64,000 nucleotides of DNA from Pseudomonas sp. KK4 (GTDB taxonomy: Bacteria; Pseudomonadota; Gammaproteobacteria; Pseudomonadales; Pseudomonadaceae), in NCBI RefSeq assembly GCF_001984065.1, contig NZ_LYVP01000003.1, positions 62,001-126,000 on the forward strand, in the 5' to 3' direction. Of the stretch, positions 43,728-54,532 are shown piece after piece. A model generated the notes under the pieces. That model was not told where the DNA came from. It did not search any database and worked only from the letters and a program-made list of their open reading frames with translations. Within the stretch, counting starts at the first letter, position 1. Each line of letters starts with the position of its first letter. The translations under genes were made by a program, and so were the position numbers.

Positions 43728-45443
43728 TCAGCGGCGGATACGGGCCTGAAGGAACGACAGCACGTCAGCGACCGGCAGCGCTTGCGGCTCGGCTTCTGTG
43801 CGGCTCTTGTATTCCAGGTTGCCATCGGCGAGGCCGCGGTCACTGACCACGATCCGGTGAGGGATGCCGATCAGCTCCATGTCCGCGAACTTGATGCCCG
43901 GGCTGGTTTTCTTGTCGCGATCGTCCAGCAGTACTTCGAAGCCGGCCGCCGTCAATTGCGCATACAGCTTGTCAGTGGCTTCGCGAACCAGGTCGGTTTC
44001 GTAACGCAGTGGCACCAGGGCGATCTGGAACGGCGCCAGGGTGTCGCTCCAGATGATGCCTTTATCGTCACTGTTCTGCTCGATGGCGGCGGCGACCACG
44101 CGGGAAACGCCGATGCCGTAGCAACCCATTTCCAGGGTTACCGGCTTGCCGTTCTCGCCCAGCACTTCGCACTTCATCGCCTTGCTATACTTGTTGCCCA
44201 GCTGGAAGATGTGCCCGACTTCGATGCCGCGCTTGATTTCCAGGGTGCCCTTGCCGTCCGGGCTTGGATCGCCGGCGACGACATTGCGCAGGTCCGCGAC
44301 GGTCGGAACTGGCAGATCGCGCTCCCAGTTCACGCCGAAGTAGTGCTTGTCGTCGATGTTGGCGCCGATGCCGAAGTCGCTCATCAGTTCGACGGAGCGG
44401 TCGATGATGATTGGCAGCGGCAGGTTCAGCGGGCCGAGGGAACCGGCGCCGGCGCCAATGGCGTCACGCAGTTCGGAGTCGGTGGCCATCACCAGCGGGC
44501 TGGCTACGCCTGGCTGCTGGGCGGCTTTGATTTCGTTGAGTTCATGATCGCCACGGATGACCAGGGCAATCAGCTTGCCTTCCTCTTCGGCGCGCACGAT
44601 CAGGGTCTTGATGGTCTTTTCAATCGGCAGATTGAATTTTTCCACCAGTGCCGCGATGGTCTTGGTGTCAGGGGTGTCCACCAGGCGTAGCTCTTCAGTC
44701 GGCGCAGGGCGGGACGTTTCCCGTGGCACTGCTTCGGCTTTCTCGATGTTCGCCGCGTAGTCGGAACCGTTGCTGAAGACGATGTCGTCTTCGCCCGATT
44801 CGGCCAGTACGTGGAACTCGTGGGAGCCGGCGCCGCCGATGGAGCCGTTGTCGGCTTCAACCGGACGGAATTTCAGGCCCAGGCGGGTGAACACGTTGCA
44901 GTAGGCCTGGTGCATGCGGTCGTAGGTGACCTGCAGCGATGCCTGGTCGGCGTGGAACGAATAGGCGTCCTTCATGATGAATTCGCGACCGCGCATCAAG
45001 CCGAAGCGTGGGCGGATTTCATCACGGAATTTGGTCTGGATCTGGTACAGGTTCAGCGGCAGCTGTTTGTAGCTGCTCAGCTCGTTGCGCATCAGATCGG
45101 TGATGACTTCTTCGTGGGTGGGACCTGCGCAGAAGTCACGACCGTGACGATCCTTGAAGCGCAGCAGCTCAGGGCCGTACTCTTCCCAGCGACCGGATTC
45201 CTGCCACAGCTCCGCCGGTTGGGTGCTCGGCATCAACACTTCGAGGGAGCCGGCGGCGTTCATTTCTTCGCGAACGATCGCTTCGACCTTGCGCATCACT
45301 CGCAAGCCCATCGGCAGCCAGGTGTAAAGGCCGGAGGCGAGCTTGCGGATCATGCCGGCGCGCAGCATCAGCTGATGGCTGATCACGACCGCGTCGGAAG
45401 GCGTTTCTTTCTGTGTGGCGAGCAAAAATTGACTGGTGCGCAT
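43728..45443 (-). CDS. proS: Prolyl-tRNA synthetase
   Basis: 571 residues, bacterial-type ProRS. Class II motif 1 [30 protein letters not shown], motif 2 with [26 protein letters not shown], the INS editing insertion (about 225-410, with [29 protein letters not shown]), motif 3 [17 protein letters not shown], and the C-terminal anticodon-binding domain. It charges tRNA-Pro and hydrolyses mischarged Ala-tRNA. Confidence 0.98.
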   Translation of the reverse strand: MRTSQFLLATQKETPSDAVVISHQLMLRAGMIRKLASGLYTWLPMGLRVMRKVEAIVREEMNAAGSLEVLMPSTQPAELWQESGRWEEYGPELLRFKDRHGRDFCAGPTHEEVITDLMRNELSSYKQLPLNLYQIQTKFRDEIRPRFGLMRGREFIMKDAYSFHADQASLQVTYDRMHQAYCNVFTRLGLKFRPVEADNGSIGGAGSHEFHVLAESGEDDIVFSNGSDYAANIEKAEAVPRETSRPAPTEELRLVDTPDTKTIAALVEKFNLPIEKTIKTLIVRAEEEGKLIALVIRGDHELNEIKAAQQPGVASPLVMATDSELRDAIGAGAGSLGPLNLPLPIIIDRSVELMSDFGIGANIDDKHYFGVNWERDLPVPTVADLRNVVAGDPSPDGKGTLEIKRGIEVGHIFQLGNKYSKAMKCEVLGENGKPVTLEMGCYGIGVSRVVAAAIEQNSDDKGIIWSDTLAPFQIALVPLRYETDLVREATDKLYAQLTAAGFEVLLDDRDKKTSPGIKFADMELIGIPHRIVVSDRGLADGNLEYKSRTEAEPQALPVADVLSFLQARIRR

Positions 45444-45587
45444 GGTTGGCCGTTATCGATTGCTGATGACGAGAAATGACGGAGCATTGTACGGGCGAGA
45501 TCCGCTGTCGTACAGGCGTGCGGTCGGCGGTGTGGCGCGCAAGGCGGGAATCTCTGTGCCTTGCGCAAGGTTTCCTGCGGATGTTTC

Positions 45588-47147
45588 CTACGATTCTTCC
45601 GCGACCTGGGTCGGCAGCGGTTCCGGGGTCGGTGTCGGGCCTTCGCGGCGGCTCTCCTGGAACCAGTGCAAGGCGATCAATACCAGAGTCGGAACGCCCA
45701 GCAGGGCCGTGATCAGGAAAAAATGGTGGTAGCCGAACTTCTCCACCATGACGCCGGAGTAGCCGCCGATCAGGCGCGGCAGCAACAGCATGATCGAGCT
45801 GAGCAGGGCGTACTGCGTGGCGGAGAACTTGAGGTTGGTCAGGCTCGACAGATAGGCAACGAACGCCGAAGTCGCCAGGCCCGAACTGAAGTTGTCCAGG
45901 GAGATGGTGACCACCAGCATCTGCAGGTTGGGGCCCATGTCGGCCAGCATCAGAAACAGTATGTTGGTGCTGGCCGACGCAACACCGCCGATGAAAAGGA
46001 TCGGCAGGATGCCGAAGCGCACGATCAGCAGGCCACCCATGCCGGCGCCGACCAGGGTCATGATCAGTCCGAAGATTTTGCTGACGCTGGCGATCTGGTC
46101 CTTGGTGAAGCCTTGGTCGATGTAGAACACGTTGGCCATCACGCCCATGACCGTGTCGGACATCCGATAGGTTGCGATCAGTCCGAGCAGCAACAGTGCT
46201 TGCCAGCGGTAACGCAGAATGAAGTCGTTGACCGGTGTCAGGACGGGCGCCAGGCCGCGGCGCCCCATCGCCGACAGGCACAGCGCGGTGAGTGTGATGT
46301 AGAGGATCGCCCGCAGGAAGGCGCGGTCCTGGAGCAGCAGATCCAGCAGGCTCACGCCTTCGAACAACACGCTGGCGAAGTCGGTGTTGTAGAGCTGGGT
46401 GAACATGGCCGGTACGGACACCAGCAACACGATCAGCACGAACACGGATGCCAACTGGTGGACAAAAGTGTAACGACCGGCCTGCAGTTGCGTGCGCAGC
46501 GGTACCGGGGGTTCGCGCATGAACAGGCTGGTCAGCAGTGCCGGGACCATCAGCACGCCGAACAGGATGTAGGTGCCTGCCCATGCGGAGTGTTGGTAGT
46601 TGAAACCGGTTGAACCAAAGCCTTCAGCGAAATACAGGGCGCCGGCGGTCGCCAGCAGCGCGGCGATTCGATAGCCGGACATGTAGCTGGCGGCCAGCGC
46701 GGCCTGGCGATTGTCCTCGGCGATTTCCAGGCGGTAGGCATCCACCGCAATGTCCTGCGTGGCTGAAGCGAAAGCCACGATCACTGCGATGGCGATCAGC
46801 CAGGACAAATGCTTTTGCGGGTCGCAGAAACCCATCCCGATCAGGCCGAGGATGACCAGTGCCTGGGACAATACCAGCCAGGAACGTCGTCGACCGAGCT
46901 TGCCGAGCAGCGGCAGGCGCCATTGGTCGAGCAGTGGCGACCAGACCCATTTGAAGGCATAGGCCAGGCCGATCAGGCTTGCATAACCGATGGTTTCGCG
47001 AGCCACACCGGCTTCGCGCAACCAGACCGAAAGCGTCGAGAACACCAGCATGTAGGGCAAGCCGGCGGCGAAACCCAGCAGCAACAGTACAAGCGTCGAG
47101 GGGCTGGCATAGGCAGCAAGCGCGGCGCGCCAGGTTTTACGGGGCAT
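45588..47147 (-). CDS. ampG: Muropeptide permease AmpG
   Basis: 519-residue MFS transporter. MLVFSTLSVWLREAGVARETIGYASLIGLAYAFKWVWSPLLDQW and ATQDIAVDAYRLEI are AmpG family blocks; about 14 membrane segments, then a short Pro/Glu-rich cytosolic tail. It imports GlcNAc-anhydromuropeptides for wall recycling and thereby influences AmpC beta-lactamase induction. ATG 47145-47147. No ampE/ampD neighbour in the window. Confidence 0.93.
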   Translation of the reverse strand: MPRKTWRAALAAYASPSTLVLLLLGFAAGLPYMLVFSTLSVWLREAGVARETIGYASLIGLAYAFKWVWSPLLDQWRLPLLGKLGRRRSWLVLSQALVILGLIGMGFCDPQKHLSWLIAIAVIVAFASATQDIAVDAYRLEIAEDNRQAALAASYMSGYRIAALLATAGALYFAEGFGSTGFNYQHSAWAGTYILFGVLMVPALLTSLFMREPPVPLRTQLQAGRYTFVHQLASVFVLIVLLVSVPAMFTQLYNTDFASVLFEGVSLLDLLLQDRAFLRAILYITLTALCLSAMGRRGLAPVLTPVNDFILRYRWQALLLLGLIATYRMSDTVMGVMANVFYIDQGFTKDQIASVSKIFGLIMTLVGAGMGGLLIVRFGILPILFIGGVASASTNILFLMLADMGPNLQMLVVTISLDNFSSGLATSAFVAYLSSLTNLKFSATQYALLSSIMLLLPRLIGGYSGVMVEKFGYHHFFLITALLGVPTLVLIALHWFQESRREGPTPTPEPLPTQVAEES

Positions 47148-47191
47148 GGGCTGGAGTCTGCCTCAAGAAATACGGAAACAAAGCGCGCACT

Positions 47192-47545
47192 CTAACCGCT
47201 GTGCTCTACCGGGCGCCAGCCATGGCGCTGAATATCAACACGATTATTCAGGATACTGATGCCCTCCATGCGCAATCGTGCGCGTTGTTCATCCCCGGAT
47301 GGGCTACCTGCTGGGAGACTGAGGCGGCCGCCGGCTGCGAGAACACGATGCCAAGGCAGTTTTGTGTCGCCGGGCAGTTGGCTCAAGGTCCGGCCGACCC
47401 AGCGGGCGGCGCGGCCCAATCCGGCCAGTTCGGCCAACTGACCATAGCTCACCACCTTGCCTTGGGGCACCTGTGCGAGGGTCAGGTAGAGCGCCGTGCG
47501 TCGGATTTGTGCTGCGCTATCGGGTTCAGCGCCGGGTTCGTTCAC
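47192..47545 (-). CDS. Alkyltransferase-like protein (MGMT fold without the acceptor Cys)
   Basis: 117 residues from GTG 47545 (AGGAACACTGAAC upstream; no ATG fits). It has the DNA-binding LAQVPQGKVVSYGQLAELAG and RWVGRTLSQLPGDTKLPWHRVL, where the PCHR acceptor motif of O6-methylguanine methyltransferases is PWHR (Trp at about 65). This is the signature of alkyltransferase-like (ATL) proteins, which bind O6-alkylguanine and hand the lesion to nucleotide excision repair. Confidence 0.88.
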   Translation of the reverse strand: MNEPGAEPDSAAQIRRTALYLTLAQVPQGKVVSYGQLAELAGLGRAARWVGRTLSQLPGDTKLPWHRVLAAGGRLSLPAGSPSGDEQRARLRMEGISILNNRVDIQRHGWRPVEHSG

Positions 47546-47705
47546 GTTCAGTGTTCCTAAAAATCTACAGTACCGTTTATAGAGTAAAGGGTGGGTTATC
47601 AATTGAGAAATGAACTCAATACAAATAGTCGGGTCAGTCCTTGCTAGGGCCTTATCCCAGCGGATGATGCCGACTTTTTTTCGCAAACTTGAGTCTGTTT
47701 CGCCT

Positions 47706-48713
47706 ATGTTGCCCAGAACTCTGCTGTGCCTCGCTGTCATCAGTGTCTCCTCTCCGTTGCTTGCCGACACCGTCTGGTTGAAGAACGGTGACAAACTGAG
47801 CGGCAAGATCATCCTGTTCGACGGCGGTAAATTGTTGGTCCAGACCGAATACGCCGGCGCCGTTCCGATCGACTGGAAGCAGGTTAAAACCCTGGAGAGC
47901 GACCAGGAACTGCTGGTCAAGCAGGACGCCTACACCGGCGAAAAAGCCAAATCCCTGCACGCCGCCGAAGACGGCAAGGTCACCCTGGCCAATGGCGAGG
48001 CGCCCAAGACCGTCGAACTGGCCAGCGTCCAGCAGATCCTCAAGCCAAAGCCGGTGGTTGAAGACCTGGTATGGAAGGGCAACATCGATGCGGCGCTGGA
48101 CTACCAGCGCGCCGAAAAGGATACCGACGACTACGACATCGATTTCAAGACCACGGCGCGTCACGGTCGTTGGCGGCATATCGCCGAAGGCGAGTACAAC
48201 CGCGAATACCAGGATGACGTGACCACCACCGACAACTGGCGGGCTGAGTACTCCCTGGACCGATTCCTGACCGACAAGTGGTTCTGGCAAGGTCGGCTGG
48301 TCTACAAACGCGACAAGGTTGAAGACCTGGCCCGGCAACGTACCGTCGGTACAGGTCCCGGTTATCAGTTCTGGGACGACGAACTGGGTGCGTTCTCCCT
48401 AGGGTCGCTGGTCAACCGCACCGACTATGAATACGCCGATGGCAGCAAGGAAAATTTCTATTCCGTGGCCATGAAGTGGGACTACAACCGCTATCTGATC
48501 GGCAAGAAGGTGGAGTTCTTCACCAATGGCGAAGTGGGCAAGCCGCTGTCCGGCGTGGCCGAGTATGCGCTGGATGCGGAGATGGGCCTGCGCTACAAGG
48601 TGACGGAATGGGCGTCGCTCAATCTCAAGGCTGAGCGCGACATCATCGACGGTTCCAAAGAGGCGGACCTGGACAAGACCCGTTACACCGCCGGGTTTGG
48701 CGTGACCTGGTAA
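47706..48713 (+). CDS. DUF481 outer-membrane protein
   Basis: 335 residues. Signal peptide MLPRTLLCLAVISVSSPLLA, then a short SH3-like repeat part (DTVWLKNGDKLSGKIILFDGGKLLVQTEYAGAVPIDWKQV) and a beta-barrel-like DUF481 domain from about 115 with alternating aromatic strands, ending in GFGVTW; the terminal Trp is the typical barrel-assembly signal. An in-frame ATG 42 bases upstream is possible. Function not known. Confidence 0.87.
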   Translation: MLPRTLLCLAVISVSSPLLADTVWLKNGDKLSGKIILFDGGKLLVQTEYAGAVPIDWKQVKTLESDQELLVKQDAYTGEKAKSLHAAEDGKVTLANGEAPKTVELASVQQILKPKPVVEDLVWKGNIDAALDYQRAEKDTDDYDIDFKTTARHGRWRHIAEGEYNREYQDDVTTTDNWRAEYSLDRFLTDKWFWQGRLVYKRDKVEDLARQRTVGTGPGYQFWDDELGAFSLGSLVNRTDYEYADGSKENFYSVAMKWDYNRYLIGKKVEFFTNGEVGKPLSGVAEYALDAEMGLRYKVTEWASLNLKAERDIIDGSKEADLDKTRYTAGFGVTW

Positions 48714-48717
48714 CAGC

Positions 48718-48786
48718 AAAAGATCGCACCCTGGGGCAGCTCCTGCATGGAACATGGGAGTCGCCTCGGGCCGCGATCTTTTTTTT
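48718..48786 (+). terminator. Terminator of the DUF481 gene
   Basis: AAAAGATCGC at the left and GCGATCTTTTTTTT at the right close a long hairpin with an internal GC stem. Confidence 0.75.
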
Positions 48787-48808
48787 GCCTGCGGAAAACA
48801 CACAGGCA

Positions 48809-48842
48809 CAAAAAAGCCCCGCTTTTGAGGGCGGGGCCTTTT
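48809..48842 (-). terminator. Cold-shock gene terminator
   Basis: AAAAAGCCCCGC-ttttgagg-GCGGGGCCTTTT; A run is the T tract on the minus strand. Confidence 0.88.
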
Positions 48843-48859
48843 GCTAAAGCAAGTACAAG

Positions 48860-49069
48860 TTAGATAACTTGAACTTCTTCAGCTTGCATGCCTTTCTGAC
48901 CGCGGGTAGCGATGAAAGAAACCTGTTGGCCTTCTTTCAGGCTTTTGAAGCCGTCGGATTGGATAGCTTTGAAGTGAACGAACAGGTCGTCACCGGATTG
49001 TGGAGTGATGAAGCCGAAGCCTTTTTCATCGTTGAACCACTTAACGGTACCGGTTTGGCGATTAGACAT
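48860..49069 (-). CDS. Cold-shock protein, CspA family
   Basis: 69 residues with RNP-1 KGFGFI and RNP-2 DLFVHF in the OB fold ([31 protein letters not shown]). It binds single-stranded RNA/DNA as a chaperone. ATG follows AAGGAG. The stretch 49070-49422 (353 bases) holds its long leader and the dcd upstream region; a long untranslated leader is typical for temperature-controlled csp genes but I cannot map the start. Confidence 0.95.
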   Translation of the reverse strand: MSNRQTGTVKWFNDEKGFGFITPQSGDDLFVHFKAIQSDGFKSLKEGQQVSFIATRGQKGMQAEEVQVI

Positions 49070-49422
49070 GGTGTAACTCCTTGAACAAAGATAACTGCGA
49101 CTCAGGAAGAACCCTGGCCGAGACTGAGTGCAAAGAGCAGGAAAAATTCTTGTAGATGGTTGGATCGAAATTCAACATATCGTGTAGAGATTCTCAGTGA
49201 CACAAGCAGCACAGTGGCGCCACCTTAACCCTTTTTCCGGAACGTGCCAATGCTTCTTGCGAAGGTTTATCGGTTTTCATGATCGACGGTGCGCCTTATT
49301 GTTTCGATGGTCCGTTAATTTCGAGCGATCGTCGAGAATTGTGCCCGGTGCTTTGAACCCGGCGGCGCGCCCGGTAAGATGCCGGACAGATTTTTTCCAC
49401 CTCGCTATTTCAGGACACCGCC

Positions 49423-49989
<567 letters not shown>

Positions 49990-50096
49990 GTCAGCCGTCC
50001 GACGAGCCAGGGGAATTCTTGAGCGAGCGTACACTCTATGGAGTGTACTGCTCCGATCCGCGCAAGGCGGATCGGGCCATCGCTCAGGAGTGCTTT

Positions 50097-50306
50097 ATGA
50101 AGATCGACCCGCGAATCAGTGCCGAACTGGCAAGGCTGGAGCCCAATCAGGTTGGCGTCCTGGCCTGGTCCTTGTTGGCACACCCGCCGATCAGCATGGC
50201 AGGTGGCATCCCCGGCCAGCCTGATCCCGATACCCCCAACGAACAACCCACCGAGCCCGGCGAGCCGACCCTGCCGGACGAGCCGCCACCCGCGCCCGTG
50301 GCCTGA
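50097..50306 (+). CDS. Small proline-rich hypothetical protein
   Basis: 69 residues: a short helical part (RISAELARLEPNQVGVLAWSLLAHPPISM) and a Pro/Glu-rich disordered tail (QPDPDTPNEQPTEPGEPTLPDEPPPAPVA). CAGGAG lies 6 bases before ATG. It lies 107 bases after dcd. No function; composition and ribosome site support coding. Confidence 0.65.
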   Translation: MKIDPRISAELARLEPNQVGVLAWSLLAHPPISMAGGIPGQPDPDTPNEQPTEPGEPTLPDEPPPAPVA

Positions 50307-50332
50307 TAAAACACCGAACCGCGTTCTGTTTT

Positions 50333-50434
50333 CTGTAGGAGCGAGCTTGCTCGCGATGAACTCGAGAACACTGCGGGGTACTAGATGCCCCGCGTCATCG
50401 TTGACGTCCATCGCGAGCAAGCTCGCTCCTACAG
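50333..50434. repeat. REPIN-type inverted repeat
   Basis: CTGTAGGAGCGAGCTTGCTC and GAGCAAGCTCGCTCCTACAG, a variant REP family with TAGGAGCGAGC arms, between convergent genes. Confidence 0.9.
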
Positions 50435-51088
50435 GGTCACGGGCCAGATTTCGTTATCGCCGATGACGAAAATCCGGCAATGGTCGTCCCGCTCCACGTG
50501 ATAGCCCCCGGTAAAGGCCCCGAACGCTGGCAGCAGGCTCACCGCCTCGCCAATCCTGAAACACGCCAGCCGCAAACTCTGCCGGCCGCGACCGTGCAGC
50601 CGATACACGGGATGCACATGGCCGGCCAGTACGTGTCTGCCGGGATACGGCGTCGGTTCATGCTGCAAGGCGAAAGGCCCCAGCAACATCGGCTCAGGCA
50701 CCACGGCAATGTTCAACGAGGCAGGCGGGTCGCCAGCACGTTTATCGTGATTGCCGCGGATCAGCGTCATGGGCAGGTCACCATGCCGCGTTCGCCACTG
50801 AGCCAACGCCTCGAGTGTCGCCGTTGCGTGGGAGCCGGGGCCGTGGAGAAAGTCACCGAGAAAAATCAATTGCCGGCAGGGCAGGGCAGTCAACAGAGTA
50901 TCGAGCACGGCAATGTTCTGCGTCGTGGTGCCCTGAGGCACAGGTTGCCCCAGGCTCCGATAGGCCGCTGCCTTGCCAAAATGCACGTCGGCCACCAACA
51001 ACGCCTGGTGCGCCGGCCAGTAGATCGCTTTTTCCGGCAACAACCAGAGCTCTTCTCCACCAAGGCTGATCGGGTAGGACGTACTCAT
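50429..51088 (-). CDS. pdeM: Ligase-associated DNA endonuclease (MPE/PdeM)
   Basis: 219-residue binuclear metallophosphoesterase: LLVADVHFGKAAAYR (DxH), LIFLGDFLHGPGSH (GD), LIRGNHDKRAG (GNHD) and LAGHVHPVYRL (GHxH). In P. putida the homologous MPE is a manganese-dependent DNA endonuclease encoded with Lhr-core helicase, a DNA ligase and an exonuclease. It overlaps the helicase stop by one base. The left REPIN arm meets its stop codon. Confidence 0.93.
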   Translation of the reverse strand: MSTSYPISLGGEELWLLPEKAIYWPAHQALLVADVHFGKAAAYRSLGQPVPQGTTTQNIAVLDTLLTALPCRQLIFLGDFLHGPGSHATATLEALAQWRTRHGDLPMTLIRGNHDKRAGDPPASLNIAVVPEPMLLGPFALQHEPTPYPGRHVLAGHVHPVYRLHGRGRQSLRLACFRIGEAVSLLPAFGAFTGGYHVERDDHCRIFVIGDNEIWPVTL

Positions 51089-53574
51089 CAGGCTTTCCCG
51101 GATTCGGCGGTTTTCTCCAGATCACTGACCATGCGCCTGATGCGGTCGGCAAGTTTTTCCGAACTCATGCTTTCGCGCATACGCTCCACCAGCAGCGGAA
51201 AGCCCAGGGGTGTGGGACGTTTGATGTGATGCAGATCCAGTTTCAGTTGCCGGATTCGCGTCAGCGTCTGTTCCAGGCGCCGAATATCCAGTTCTTCGCG
51301 CAGCACTTCTTCCCCGGCCTGGGCCAGCAGCAGGTTGCCTGCGTCATATTGCTTGAACACTTCGAAGAACAGCCCGCTGGACGCCTGGACCTGACGCGTG
51401 CTCTTCGGTGCGCCGGGATAGCCGGCGAAGACCAGTCCGGCAATCCGCGCGATCTCCCGAAAGCGGCGCAACGCCAGTTCTCCAGCGTTCAGGCTGGCCA
51501 GCACATCCGTCAGCAAATCATTAGGACTGAGCAGCGCTGCGTCCAGTTGCAGCGCCCAATCGACCGGCGTGGCGCTGAGCAATTCCAGTCCGTAATCGTT
51601 GACTGCAATCGAGAAGGTCAGCGGTTGACGCTGGCTGACACGCCACGCCAGCAAACTGGCCAGGCCCAGATGCACCTGGCGCCCGGCGAAAGGAAACAGA
51701 AACAGGTGCCAGCCCTCGCGGGACTTCAGTGCCTCGGCCAGCAAACTGTCCTCGGTCGGTAAACCGGACCATTTTTGCTGCACCTGCAGTAACGGTCGCA
51801 CCGCCTGCATTTCCGGGCCGACATACTGGCCCTGCGCCGCCGCACTGAAACGCGCCACCACCGCCTGCGCCAGTTCGTTGGAAAGGGGCATGCGCCCACC
51901 GTTCCAGCGCGGCACTGCGGCTTTTTTCACTGTGCTGCGTTTGACGTAAGCGGTCATGTTCTCCACCCGCACCAACTCCAACAGGCGACCGGCGAACAGA
52001 AAGCCGTCCCCGGGCTTGAGCCGTGCAATAAAACCTTCTTCTACACTGCCCAGCTGTTTGCCCCCACCGCCCTTGCTCCAGAACTTCAACTGGATGCTGG
52101 CATCGCTGACGATGGTGCCGATGCTCATGCGGTGCCTGCGGGCCAGTCGCGCATCCGGCACTCGCCACACACCCTGTTCGTCGGGCTCGACGCGGCGGTA
52201 ATCCGGGTAGGCTGTCAGGGAAAGCCCGCCATGACGTACGAAGGCCAGCGCCCAGGCCCAGTCGGCCAGGTTCAGGTCGCGATAGGCCCAGGCTGTGCGC
52301 ACTTCTTCGTACAACTCATCGGGTATGAACCCGCCGCCCAGGGCGATGCTGACCAGATGCTGCACCAGCACATCCAGCGGCTTGATCGGCGACAGGCGCG
52401 GTTCAATGCGACGGGCCGCCACGGCATCCTGCGCGGCGGCGGCCTCGACCAGTTCCACGCTGTGGGTCGGCACCAGCGTGACCCGCGACTCGCGCCCTGG
52501 TGCATGACCGGAGCGCCCGGCACGTTGCATCAGCCGCGCCACGCCCTTGGCGGAACCGATTTGCAACACCCGCTCCACCGGCAGGAAGTCCACGCCCAGA
52601 TCGAGGCTGGATGTGCAGACCACCGCTTTGAGTTGTCCGTCCTTGAGGGCGCGCTCGACCCAGTCGCGGGTGTCCCGGGACAAGGAACTGTGATGCAGTG
52701 CGATCAACCCGGCCCAGTCCGGCCGGGCCTCGAGCAGGGCCTGATACCAGATCTCCGATTGCGCGCGGGTGTTGGTGAACACCAGGCTGCTGGCGCTGGA
52801 TTCGAGTTCGCTGACCACCTGTGGCAGCATCTTCAGGCCGATATGCCCGGCCCAGGGAAAACGCTCGATCGTCGGCGGCAGCAAGGTGTCGACCCTGAGC
52901 ACTTTTTTGGTTTGGCCTTGAACGCTGATGCCGCCGCCCTGTGGGATCAACACCTGTTCGGCGTGGGATTGATTACCCAGGGTCGCGGACACGCCCCAGA
53001 CGATCAGCTCGGGCTGCCAGTGGCGCAAACGAGCCAGCGCCAGTTGCAGTTGCACGCCGCGCTTGTTACCCAGCAGTTCGTGCCATTCATCGACCACGAC
53101 CATGCGCAGGCTAGAGAGGGCAGTCCGGGAATCGGCTCTGGCGAGCATCAGGGTCAGGCTTTCCGGGGTGGTGATGAGGGTCGTGGGCAAGCGCCGGCTC
53201 TGTCGCGCCCGTTCGCTGCTGCTGGTGTCGCCTGTGCGCAGGCCGACGCTCCAGGGGAGTTGCAGATCGAGCAAGGGGGCTTGCAGGGCACGGGCGGTAT
53301 CGGCAGCCAACGCGCGCATGGGCGTTATCCACAACACGGTCAGCGGCTCGGCCACCGGTTTGCGTTTGCGAGGTGATTCAAGGATGGGTTTGACATGAGC
53401 AAAGCGATTGAGCGCGGCGAACCATACCGCATAGGTTTTACCGGCACCGGTGCTGGCGTGCAGCAGTCCGGACTGACCCTGCTTGACCGCTGACCACACC
53501 TCTTTTTGAAAGGCGAACGGCTTCCAGCCGCGAGCGGTGAACCATTGTTTTGCGAAGTCGGGGGAGGTTGCCAT
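51088..53574 (-). CDS. Ligase-associated DEXH helicase, Lhr-core type
   Basis: 828 residues. Motif [46 protein letters not shown], motif [13 protein letters not shown], motif [30 protein letters not shown] and motif [15 protein letters not shown], followed by the winged-helix and Lhr-core C-terminal domains. It unwinds RNA:DNA or DNA with 3'-5' polarity. The start [12 protein letters not shown] was preferred over an upstream extension. It is co-transcribed with pdeM. Confidence 0.93.
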   Translation of the reverse strand: MATSPDFAKQWFTARGWKPFAFQKEVWSAVKQGQSGLLHASTGAGKTYAVWFAALNRFAHVKPILESPRKRKPVAEPLTVLWITPMRALAADTARALQAPLLDLQLPWSVGLRTGDTSSSERARQSRRLPTTLITTPESLTLMLARADSRTALSSLRMVVVDEWHELLGNKRGVQLQLALARLRHWQPELIVWGVSATLGNQSHAEQVLIPQGGGISVQGQTKKVLRVDTLLPPTIERFPWAGHIGLKMLPQVVSELESSASSLVFTNTRAQSEIWYQALLEARPDWAGLIALHHSSLSRDTRDWVERALKDGQLKAVVCTSSLDLGVDFLPVERVLQIGSAKGVARLMQRAGRSGHAPGRESRVTLVPTHSVELVEAAAAQDAVAARRIEPRLSPIKPLDVLVQHLVSIALGGGFIPDELYEEVRTAWAYRDLNLADWAWALAFVRHGGLSLTAYPDYRRVEPDEQGVWRVPDARLARRHRMSIGTIVSDASIQLKFWSKGGGGKQLGSVEEGFIARLKPGDGFLFAGRLLELVRVENMTAYVKRSTVKKAAVPRWNGGRMPLSNELAQAVVARFSAAAQGQYVGPEMQAVRPLLQVQQKWSGLPTEDSLLAEALKSREGWHLFLFPFAGRQVHLGLASLLAWRVSQRQPLTFSIAVNDYGLELLSATPVDWALQLDAALLSPNDLLTDVLASLNAGELALRRFREIARIAGLVFAGYPGAPKSTRQVQASSGLFFEVFKQYDAGNLLLAQAGEEVLREELDIRRLEQTLTRIRQLKLDLHHIKRPTPLGFPLLVERMRESMSSEKLADRIRRMVSDLEKTAESGKA

Positions 53575-53649
53575 GCGGGCGGTGTGCGCTCTGGAAAGTG
53601 TTCTTTCAGAGACCACGCCGGGATGCGACAAGTTTAACGTCAGTGCTTT

Positions 53650-53739
53650 TGTGGGAGCGGGCTTGCTCGCAAAAACGGTGTATCAGACCCATTGATGTCG
53701 GCTGACACTTCGTCTTCGCGAGCAACCCCGCTACCACAG
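53650..53739. repeat. REPIN
   Basis: TGTGGGAGCGGGCTTGCTCG and the inverted CGCGAGCAACCCCGCTACCACA (two changes in the right arm), between aotP-like gene and the helicase gene. Confidence 0.88.
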
Positions 53740-53754
53740 GGGATTGCGCGGGGA

Positions 53755-54519
53755 TTACTTGAGGTTGCCGCTCAGGAACTGCTTCAGGCGTTCGCTCTTC
53801 GGATTGCCCAGTACATCTTCCGGCGCGCCTTCTTCTTCCACCAGGCCTTGGTGCAGGAACAGCACCTGGCTCGATACCTTGCGGGCGAAGCTCATTTCGT
53901 GGGTCACCATGATCATGGTCCGGCCTTCTTCGGCCAGGCCTTGAATCACCTTCAGTACTTCACCCACCAGCTCCGGGTCCAGGGCCGAGGTCGGTTCGTC
54001 GAACAGCATCACCTCCGGCTCCATGGCCAGCGCCCGGGCAATCGCCACGCGCTGCTGCTGGCCACCGGAGAGGAACGCCGGGTACTGCTCGGCCACCCGC
54101 GCCGGCAGGCCGACCTTGTCCAGGTAGCGGCGGGCACGGTCTTCGGCTTCCTGTTTGCTGCAGCCCAGCACCCGGCGCGGGGCCATGGTGATGTTTTCCA
54201 GCACGGTCATGTGGCTCCACAGGTTGAAGTGCTGGAACACCATGGCCAGCCGCGTGCGGATCCGTTGCAGTTCGTCAGGGTCGGCCACGTGCATGCCGTG
54301 GCGGTCCTTGACCATGCGGATTGCCTGGCCGTCCAGGCTCATGGCCCCGTCGTTGGGTTGTTCGAGAAAGTTGATGCAGCGCAAAAAGGTACTTTTGCCC
54401 GAGCCGCTGGCGCCGATCAGGCTGATGACGTCGCCGGTGTTGGCCTTGAGCGAAACACCCTTGAGCACCTCATGATCGCCATAGCTTTTATGCAGGCCTT
54501 CAATGGTCAGTTTGTACAT
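53755..54519 (-). CDS. aotP: Arginine/ornithine-type ABC transporter, ATP-binding protein
   Basis: 254 residues. Walker [12 protein letters not shown]-loop FQHFNLW, signature [15 protein letters not shown], Walker [15 protein letters not shown] and H-loop THEM; the HADPDEL-type insert as in HisP/AotP. Powers uptake of a basic amino acid. Last gene of the five-gene operon read leftwards from aotJ. In P. aeruginosa argR follows; here a REPIN and the helicase gene follow. Confidence 0.92.
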   Translation of the reverse strand: MYKLTIEGLHKSYGDHEVLKGVSLKANTGDVISLIGASGSGKSTFLRCINFLEQPNDGAMSLDGQAIRMVKDRHGMHVADPDELQRIRTRLAMVFQHFNLWSHMTVLENITMAPRRVLGCSKQEAEDRARRYLDKVGLPARVAEQYPAFLSGGQQQRVAIARALAMEPEVMLFDEPTSALDPELVGEVLKVIQGLAEEGRTMIMVTHEMSFARKVSSQVLFLHQGLVEEEGAPEDVLGNPKSERLKQFLSGNLK

Positions 54520-54532
54520 GGAACAAGCATCC

